A DNA stretch of 20,640 nucleotides from Bacteroidales bacterium UBA1035. GTDB lineage: Bacteria > Bacteroidota > Bacteroidia > Bacteroidales > Dysgonomonadaceae. Shown here piece after piece: positions 15,084 to 20,640 of this stretch (its first letter is position 1; each line of letters starts with the position of its first letter). The notes below the pieces were generated by a model, which worked only from the letters and a program-made list of their open reading frames with translations, had not been told where the DNA came from and did no database searches. The DNA lies in the NCBI GenBank assembly GCA_002316835.1, contig DCEG01000016.1:1-20640 (forward strand). The letters are read 5' to 3'. Both the position numbers and the translations under genes were made by a program.

Positions 15084-17984
15084 TTAGTTGAAATTAATAA
15101 CAAAAGAAACAAGATTTTCTTCTTCGTCCAGATTGAGTTTTTTCCTTAAACGGTAGCGTGCGGCTTCTACGCCACGAAGCGTAAGATTTAACATCTTGGC
15201 AATTTCCTTCGATGAGTAATTCAATCGGAGAAGAGCGCAAAGGCGTAAGTCGCCCGGAGTTAAGGTAGGATATTGTTCGGTTAATTTTCGGAAGAAGTTT
15301 TCGTGAATAAGATCAAAGTTTTCCTGAAAAAGCGCCCATTCATCTTCACCGGAAAGATTACTATCGATTAATTTAACAAGATTAGCTCCGTGTGAACGGT
15401 TTATTCTGCCGGATCTCACGTTCTCCTGAATTTCTTTTTTCAATTTATTCAGCAGTTCCTCCTGATTGATAATCATCATGGCTGCATTAGCCAATTCTTT
15501 GCTTTTATATGTCAGTTCATTTTGCAGCTTTTCGTTCTTCATCTCTGTTATAAGCTTTTCCTGACGGTCTAGTTGAGCAATTCTTTCTTTCTCCTGTTGC
15601 ACAAAAAGTTTGTTTTTCCTTTTAACAACCATCTGAATATACTTTCTAATTAGAAAAGCGATTATTAGTGCGGTTAACAGGATGTAAATAAGAATGCACA
15701 AAGTGGTTTTGTACCATGGGTTTTTCACTTGGAAAGGAATTGATACGGTTGAAAGCACTTCACCCATATCGTTTAACACCCTTGAATTCATAACATACGA
15801 ATTAGCCGGCAAGTTGGTATAAGTTATTGTATAGTTAGGCGCTGTTGAAATCCAACGTGTATCGTAATTCTCCAGAAAACACTCTACAATAACTTTTTTC
15901 TTGCTGAAATCGGGGTATTGAAATTCGAAAGTAAGGTTATTATCGGAGAAGTCTATTACATTCCTTTTATTAATGGACAGATTTTTCGGGATGTCAACTT
16001 TTCGGTTATAACTCCATATTCTTGAAATTTCAAGATTGGGCAAACTTGTTTGATGACTGTCACTGAAATTATATTTTCCTAAACCTCCGTTTAAACAAAA
16101 ATAAGAAATACTGTTTTTATCCACGTACATATTTCCTCTGCCTGTATTGGGAGGATTGTTTAAAATTCCGAATGGGATTTTATCGGAAATCTGATATTTT
16201 CCAGATGTGAATTTTACCAACGTATATTCTTCGGGACGTAGAAACCAAAATGCAAAATCATTAATTGAGACAATGTTTCTCGTGTCTACAAGTTGAGGGA
16301 GTTCTTGGTTTAATTGATCATAAAGAATAATTTTCTGTGTAATATCGTCATATGTATAAAAAGCGTTTCCGTTTGTAAACACAATTCTTCCTTTCAATTT
16401 CATTGTTCTAATCGGTCTTGTAGCTGTTGTAGTATTGTCCATAGTTGGATAATACTCTTGTAGTACGACACGTCGTAATTGTTCGTCGAGACGTAATTTA
16501 TAAACACCTTTGTACATGTGGCCTGCCCAGATATTCCCCTCATGATCATGTTCAAGCTGATTAATCAGGTCGAAAAAATTATCAACCTTATGACTATAGA
16601 ACCATTCACCGCTAGTGTTTCGGAAGTAAACCTGAAGTGCGGTATAAGTTGATTCTAACAAAAAATCTTTGTTATGAATTTTCATTGCTTTGATATCAGT
16701 ACCTCCGGTGCTCATTTCGGGAAGTCCTATTTTTATATCGTTTACAATAAACGAGGTACCTGTATTATTACCTGTAATTATTTGATTGTCAAAACTGCGG
16801 ATAAACCATGACTGAACGTTAAAATCAGGAAGTTGATAAATGCTTTTTTGGTTCTCGGAATAGGTGTAAATGCCTTGATTTGTAGCAATGTAAAATTGAT
16901 CATCTTTGATAAGAATGTCCTCAACCAACCCGATGCGAATATGTTGAGGTTCAAAAAAGGAGAGTGGGGAATTGGTTTGAATATAGGAAATCCCGTTATC
17001 GAGAGCTGCCCAAAGATTGTTGTCATTGTCATTCAATAAGCCCAGCACTGTATTGTTATACAATCCGTTATCCCGATTTAATTGCCAAAGTACCTTCCCA
17101 TCGGTTTTCAAAGCATAAAGACCATTATTTAGTGTGCCAAGAACAAAAACTGAATCCGATAAAACCGCAACCCTGTTTACGGTTCCACTTTGCAATTCAT
17201 TGTCAATACTCGTTCCTTTTCGAGATAAATTCTTATTTGACAAATTATAAGAATAAATCCCACTTTTAGCAGTTACCAGATATAGTTCATTGTCAGACAA
17301 TAAAACCGAAACTACCTGATCGTTATTGAGTTTGTCTCTTGTCAAAAGTAGCTGGAACATAGTGCCATCAAAAACGTAGAAATGTTCATCGATAAATTGT
17401 GCGTAAAGATTATCACCGGCCTTAAAAAAATACAAAGGCGCCGGATAAGGTTTTTCTGATTTCAGGCTATTATCCAATTCATTGTAAATGAAATACGATG
17501 AAAAAGTCTGGAAAAAAATGTTATTTCCTAATTTATTGATCGTCCAGACTTCATCGTTGTGAAGAGCAAAATCTTTGATAAGATGTTTCAACGAATGGTA
17601 AAGCAGCTCATTTTTCTCATTTTTTTGAAAAAATCCGAATTCTTCAAAAGAACCCACGTATATTTTCTCTATATCCGTTGAATTGTCAATAAATATCGAT
17701 TTAACGGATAAATTGTTGGGCAACGGATTAAGTTTCCAGTTTACGCCATTAAAACTGAGTAAGCCATAATCGTTGCCAACGTAGATAACCCGATTTTCAC
17801 CCTGCGCAATAGCCCAGTTTTGATTTCCGGCATCGTAGTTATGAGTGGTGTAATTAAAAACGGGTGGAACAAAAGGAATTTCTTGTGCAAAACTTTTATT
17901 GCATATACCCATGGAAAGGAGTACCAGCATAAATAATCTTACAAGCAAAAATCTCGTATTTTTCGCGCACAATTGATTTTTCAT
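15084..17984 (-). CDS. Membrane-spanning one-component regulator: propeller, Y_Y_Y, TM, LuxR-type HTH
   Basis: 966 aa from the ATG at 17982-17984; a TTG 21 bases further upstream is less likely. Layout: signal peptide ending SFAQ; a long periplasmic region of beta-propeller-like repeats (e.g. NWAIAQGENRVIYVGNDYGL, LWAALDNGISYIQ, NIWAGHMYKGVYKL); a Y_Y_Y domain at about 685-758 (FEFQYPDF, YTITYTNLPANSYVM); one TM helix (about 760-779); a charged coiled coil; and a C-terminal LuxR/GerE-type HTH at about 908-952 (LTPGDLRLCALL, YSSKEIAKMLNLT, RYRLRKKLNL). There is no histidine kinase or receiver domain, unlike hybrid two-component PUL regulators, so the sensor would bind DNA from the membrane. 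It precedes susC on the same strand and is the obvious regulator of the locus. The ligand (a periplasmic beta-1,2-gluco-oligosaccharide) is inferred. Confidence 0.9.
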   Translation of the reverse strand: MKNQLCAKNTRFLLVRLFMLVLLSMGICNKSFAQEIPFVPPVFNYTTHNYDAGNQNWAIAQGENRVIYVGNDYGLLSFNGVNWKLNPLPNNLSVKSIFIDNSTDIEKIYVGSFEEFGFFQKNEKNELLYHSLKHLIKDFALHNDEVWTINKLGNNIFFQTFSSYFIYNELDNSLKSEKPYPAPLYFFKAGDNLYAQFIDEHFYVFDGTMFQLLLTRDKLNNDQVVSVLLSDNELYLVTAKSGIYSYNLSNKNLSRKGTSIDNELQSGTVNRVAVLSDSVFVLGTLNNGLYALKTDGKVLWQLNRDNGLYNNTVLGLLNDNDNNLWAALDNGISYIQTNSPLSFFEPQHIRIGLVEDILIKDDQFYIATNQGIYTYSENQKSIYQLPDFNVQSWFIRSFDNQIITGNNTGTSFIVNDIKIGLPEMSTGGTDIKAMKIHNKDFLLESTYTALQVYFRNTSGEWFYSHKVDNFFDLINQLEHDHEGNIWAGHMYKGVYKLRLDEQLRRVVLQEYYPTMDNTTTATRPIRTMKLKGRIVFTNGNAFYTYDDITQKIILYDQLNQELPQLVDTRNIVSINDFAFWFLRPEEYTLVKFTSGKYQISDKIPFGILNNPPNTGRGNMYVDKNSISYFCLNGGLGKYNFSDSHQTSLPNLEISRIWSYNRKVDIPKNLSINKRNVIDFSDNNLTFEFQYPDFSKKKVIVECFLENYDTRWISTAPNYTITYTNLPANSYVMNSRVLNDMGEVLSTVSIPFQVKNPWYKTTLCILIYILLTALIIAFLIRKYIQMVVKRKNKLFVQQEKERIAQLDRQEKLITEMKNEKLQNELTYKSKELANAAMMIINQEELLNKLKKEIQENVRSGRINRSHGANLVKLIDSNLSGEDEWALFQENFDLIHENFFRKLTEQYPTLTPGDLRLCALLRLNYSSKEIAKMLNLTLRGVEAARYRLRKKLNLDEEENLVSFVINFN

Positions 17985-18016
17985 CGGTAAACCAGTCGAA
18001 TACAAAGAAGAGAAAC

Positions 18017-18742
18017 TTATTTCTTCTTCAACAACTTATCAATCTCACTATCCGATAAAATTTTCACATTCGTGAATAAAAATTTCGGGTCTAAGAAATT
18101 GCCGTATTGGTTTATTTCGTTTACCGCGGCATTAATGCTAGAACGCACATCTGAGTCGATTGGGAAAAGCATCAGAAGGGTGAAATAATTGTCTTTTATT
18201 TCGAACTTCTCAATTTCCACATCGGCTTGCTGAAGTTGAAAACGAAACTCGCGCTCCACTATTTCTTTCTGTAAATCGGTCAGCGGCTGACGGTCATTGG
18301 TGGTAAACAGGCCAAAAAAACGAAGTTTTTTCTCGTGGCCGCCCAATCCTGACGAAACGTAGATCTGTTGCTGCCCCGACAGATCGGAGCTTAAAATTAT
18401 TCTGCTGCCAACCAACGACATAGATGACCAGTTAAACAATTCAGGCTCTAAAGGACTGCTGTGGTAGGTTTCAATGGCCCGATATGCGCCGACATCGGGT
18501 ATGGACGCCAGCCTTGACAAACTTTTTTTCTTCCTGTCAACGGTCTCATCAGCAGAAAAAAGAATGGCAATTTCTTCATCGCGCACAAAAGGAGAATTCT
18601 CTCGTCTCAGGCGGTCGAAATAACGGAAATATTCCATTTGTTCCTCAATAGGGACCAGATCTTCCAGCACGTGAAACGACTCAATGCCTTGTTCACTGAG
18701 CGTTTGGCGTAAATTCTTCAATAAATCGTCTTGTTGGCTCAT
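18017..18742 (-). CDS. Hypothetical cytoplasmic protein upstream of the regulator
   Basis: 241 aa, and I do not recognise the family with confidence. There is no signal peptide and no TM segment, so it is probably cytoplasmic. The N-terminus is charged and helical (MSQQDDLLKNLRQTLSEQ). The middle has beta-rich stretches such as SSMSLVGSRIILSSDLSG and QQIYVSSGLGG. Residues about 155-215 alternate helix and strand (LTDLQKEIVEREF, NYFTLLMLFPI), and the end is Lys-rich (IDKLLKKK). It reads as a full-length gene with an ATG start and codon use like its neighbours. It lies 32 bp before the regulator ATG on the same strand, so co-transcription is likely. Its role could be linked to the regulator or simply be that of an unrelated conserved neighbour of dut. 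Confidence 0.8.
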   Translation of the reverse strand: MSQQDDLLKNLRQTLSEQGIESFHVLEDLVPIEEQMEYFRYFDRLRRENSPFVRDEEIAILFSADETVDRKKKSLSRLASIPDVGAYRAIETYHSSPLEPELFNWSSMSLVGSRIILSSDLSGQQQIYVSSGLGGHEKKLRFFGLFTTNDRQPLTDLQKEIVEREFRFQLQQADVEIEKFEIKDNYFTLLMLFPIDSDVRSSINAAVNEINQYGNFLDPKFLFTNVKILSDSEIDKLLKKK

Positions 18743-18749
18743 ATAGTTA

Positions 18750-18779
18750 CAAAGATATGCATTTTTTCACTCCATGAAA
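18750..18779 (-). promoter_or_regulatory. Putative promoter for the hypothetical/regulator genes
   Basis: On the minus strand TATCTTTG (18757-18750) is an exact TAnnTTTG -7 box, with a TTTC at 18779-18776, 18 bases upstream, as an imperfect -33 element. Only 7 bases separate the box from the ATG at 18742, so the transcript would be nearly leaderless. Confidence 0.45.
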
Positions 18780-18880
18780 GTAATAATCGCAAAAAATCAG
18801 CCGTAATAAGGGACGTAATTTCCTTAAATTTTATCAATTTGACAAATATTTGCTCATAAATGACTAAATTCGCAGGTTTA

Positions 18881-18900
18881 AACAAAACCGGTTTTTTGTT
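18881..18900 (+). repeat. Palindrome/hairpin in the dut leader
   Basis: A perfect 12-bp palindrome AAAACCGGTTTT (18884-18895) overlaps an alternative hairpin, AACAAAA (18881-18887) pairing with TTTTGTT (18894-18900) across a 6-base loop. It ends 19 bases before the dut ATG. It could be an operator or a leader structure; no function is established. Confidence 0.4.
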
Positions 18901-18919
18901 GTCTATCCCTTAAGAAGTT

Positions 18920-19354
18920 ATGCAAGTTAAAATTATCAATAAATCGAAACATTCGCTACCCGAATATGCCACAGTTTTGTCTGCCGGAATGGATCTTCGG
19001 GCTAATATAGATGAGCCGGTTACATTAAAGCCGTTGCAACGATCGCTCATTCCTACAGGTATTTATATTCAACTTCCCGAGGGATATGAAGCACAAATCC
19101 GCCCGCGAAGCGGATTGGCGGTGAAGCACGGTATTTCTATCGTGAATTCGCCGGGGACTATCGATGCCGATTATCGGGGTGAAATTCGGGTAATTCTGGT
19201 AAATTTATCGAGTGACGATTTCGTTATTAATGACGGGGAACGCATCTGTCAGATGGTAATCGCTCAACACGCACGTGTAGAATGGCAACAGGTAAACGAA
19301 CTGAACGAAACCGAAAGAGGTGCCGGCGGATTTGGGCATACGGGAAAAAAATAG
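18920..19354 (+). CDS. dut: dUTP diphosphatase (dUTPase)
   Basis: Homotrimeric cytoplasmic enzyme that hydrolyses dUTP to dUMP and pyrophosphate, keeping uracil out of DNA and feeding thymidylate synthesis. 144 aa, the usual length. All five family motifs are intact and in order: I AGMDLRA (22-28), II RPRSGLA (61-67), III GTIDADYRGE (79-88, with the water-activating Asp), IV RICQMV (108-113) and V ERGAGGFGHTG (132-142, the P-loop-like C-terminal lid). The ATG at 18920 gives the standard N-terminus MQVKIINKS. It is divergent from the hypothetical gene at 18742, with a 177-base gap containing a palindrome. The next gene starts 27 bases after the stop, probably in the same operon. Confidence 0.97.
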   Translation: MQVKIINKSKHSLPEYATVLSAGMDLRANIDEPVTLKPLQRSLIPTGIYIQLPEGYEAQIRPRSGLAVKHGISIVNSPGTIDADYRGEIRVILVNLSSDDFVINDGERICQMVIAQHARVEWQQVNELNETERGAGGFGHTGKK

Positions 19355-19381
19355 GTGTAGAGCATAGAACAAAGAAATAGA

Positions 19382-20640
19382 ATGAATTATAAAAAATATA
19401 TTGCTTTATTAGGTGTCCTATTTTTACTTTTTCCGGTGAATATCTTTTCACAGGAAAAAGGATTGATTTTAGATGAAACTACCCGACGAAAATTCGATTA
19501 CTACTTTTACCAAGCCGTAAATGCCAAGACTCTGGGCAAGTATGACGAGGCTTTCGATCTGCTACAACATTGTCATTCCATCGATTCCACCAACGCCAGT
19601 GTTCTGGTGGAATTGGGCGCATATTACAGTTCGCTGGACGAGAAAAACATGGCACTGGATTATTTCCGAAAAGCAGTAAAATACGATCCAACCAACTATT
19701 ACTACAACATGATCCTTGCCGGATTGAGCAAAGAGCTCGATCTGAAAGAAGAAGTTATTGACATCTACAATTATTTGCTGAAAACCTACCCTGACAAGAT
19801 TGACCTTTATTTTGAACTTTCCAATGTATATGGGGATAACGGCGAACTTGAAAAAGCCATTCAATCGCTCGACACGCTGCAAAAATACACCGGAGTTTCC
19901 GATGCAATAACGCTCAATAAGTTTCGGTTGTACAACATGATGGATAAAAAGGAGCGGGCGTTTGAAGAAATTCAGTCTGTTATCGACAAGAACCCCGATA
20001 ATATTCGATACAAACTTTTAATGGGCGATTTATATTTGCAGGACAATCAGACGGATAAAGCGCTTGAGTATTACGATCAGGCAAAGCTTATTGATCCCGA
20101 TGAACCTTCGCTCATTCTCTCGATGGTCAATTATTATGAAAAGACCAACAATAAAACGGCAGCTGTTGAGGAGCTACAAAAGGCCATTGAAAGCAGCAAG
20201 ATGGAGGTAGAGACAAAGTTGCAACTATTAGGCCGCTACATTGCCGTTCTACGCCAAAGTCAACAAGATATAAAAACTGCCAACCCACTTTTCCAATCTA
20301 TGTTTGAGCAACACCCCAACAATACCCAGATCAATATGATGTATGGTGATGTGCTCTTGTTGCAGGAGGATAAAAAAGGAGCCATGGAACAGTTTGAGAT
20401 TTACGCGAAAGAAAATCCTACCGACCCTGCCGGATATGAACAAATGCTTCGCATTGCTTTACCCGACTCAACTGCTCTTGATAGAGTAATTGAAATTACA
20501 CAAACAGGAATAAAAAATATTCCTACTGCACCACAATTCTATTTTTACATGGGATTAGCAAAATTTCAGCAGAAAAAGTATAAGGAAGCATTAAGTACCT
20601 ACGAACAGGGTTTGGCAAATGCAGAATTTCAAAGCCCGAT
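19382..20640 (+). CDS. TPR-repeat secreted protein, N-terminal part (cut by window edge)
   Basis: Open from the ATG at 19382 to the window end without a stop: 419 codons and two bases. The N-terminus is a signal peptide (MNYKKYIALLGVLFLLFPVN, cleavage near FSQ), so the protein is exported, probably to the periplasm. The rest is a chain of tetratricopeptide-type helix pairs with characteristic Ala-Leu-x2-Tyr ends, for example KNMALDYFRKAVKYDPTN, TDKALEYYDQAKLIDPDEP and KEALSTYEQGLANAE. TPR arrays bind partner proteins; the partner is unknown. From memory, Bacteroidetes genomes often place such a gene after dut and before DUF4292 and M23 peptidase genes, which would suggest a cell-envelope role, but those genes are outside the window. 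Confidence 0.88.
   Translation, partial: MNYKKYIALLGVLFLLFPVNIFSQEKGLILDETTRRKFDYYFYQAVNAKTLGKYDEAFDLLQHCHSIDSTNASVLVELGAYYSSLDEKNMALDYFRKAVKYDPTNYYYNMILAGLSKELDLKEEVIDIYNYLLKTYPDKIDLYFELSNVYGDNGELEKAIQSLDTLQKYTGVSDAITLNKFRLYNMMDKKERAFEEIQSVIDKNPDNIRYKLLMGDLYLQDNQTDKALEYYDQAKLIDPDEPSLILSMVNYYEKTNNKTAAVEELQKAIESSKMEVETKLQLLGRYIAVLRQSQQDIKTANPLFQSMFEQHPNNTQINMMYGDVLLLQEDKKGAMEQFEIYAKENPTDPAGYEQMLRIALPDSTALDRVIEITQTGIKNIPTAPQFYFYMGLAKFQQKKYKEALSTYEQGLANAEFQSP

Noticed and set aside
15084..17984. Reading the regulator as a hybrid two-component histidine kinase
   Set aside because: No H-box, ATP-binding or receiver motifs occur between the TM helix and the C-terminal HTH; only about 130 coiled-coil/helical residues are there.
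17985..18005. Longer regulator start at a TTG
   Set aside because: An in-frame ATG 21 bases downstream gives a normal signal peptide, and TTG starts are rare in this group.
18849..18872. TTTG plus TAAATTCG as a dut promoter
   Set aside because: The -7 box has a mismatch and the spacer is only 12 bases; using the other TTTG at 18838 gives 23, so neither fits well enough to report as a feature.
1..20640. Defence system, mobile element or CRISPR array
   Set aside because: No transposase, integrase, nuclease-helicase cluster, toxin pair or spaced direct repeats were seen; all genes fit housekeeping or glycan-use roles.

Overview
The window looks like a chromosomal segment from a Bacteroidales bacterium, plausibly from the Dysgonomonas/Parabacteroides/Proteiniphilum side of the order (inference; no rRNA is present to test it). 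The evidence is a SusC/SusD pair, many lipoproteins with Bacteroidetes-type lipoboxes, genes without Shine-Dalgarno sequences, and several upstream boxes that fit the Bacteroidetes -7 consensus TAnnTTTG. Coding density is high. I see no tRNA, rRNA, CRISPR array, insertion sequence or phage gene.

Left part (1-5611): the start of uvrA runs leftward off the window. Divergent from it are a CPA2-type cation:proton antiporter with a cytoplasmic nucleotide-binding (USP-like) tail and, 3 bp later, a GHL10/DUF187 lipoprotein glycosidase. Next comes a THUMP-domain rRNA methyltransferase of the RlmL type with a long, highly charged tail. A perfect 11-bp hairpin that includes the methyltransferase stop codon separates this block from the convergent genes to its right and probably terminates transcription from both sides.

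Centre (5647 to about 17984, all minus strand): a complete polysaccharide utilisation locus. In transcription order it has a membrane-spanning one-component regulator (sensor propeller, Y_Y_Y domain, one TM helix, coiled coil, LuxR-type HTH), a 304-base regulatory gap with dyad-symmetric TACT/AGTA elements, SusC, SusD, a LamG-like lipoprotein, a GH144-type (Pfam 'Glycoamylase') lipoprotein and a GH3 beta-glucosidase. The GH144 plus GH3 pairing beside SusCD points to beta-1,2-glucan (cyclic or linear, sophoro-oligosaccharides) as substrate. Residues after the lipobox cysteines suggest that SusD, LamG and GH144 sit on the cell surface and GH3 in the periplasm. That gives a coherent route: bind and cut outside, import through SusCD, finish to glucose in the periplasm, and sense the oligosaccharide in the periplasm through the regulator.

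Right part (18017-20640): a conserved-looking hypothetical gene lies directly upstream of the regulator on the same strand. Divergent from it are dut (dUTPase) and a TPR-repeat secreted protein cut by the window end. The locus fits a known type of glycan system. Its least characterised parts are the LamG lipoprotein, the operator cluster and the regulator with its upstream hypothetical gene.
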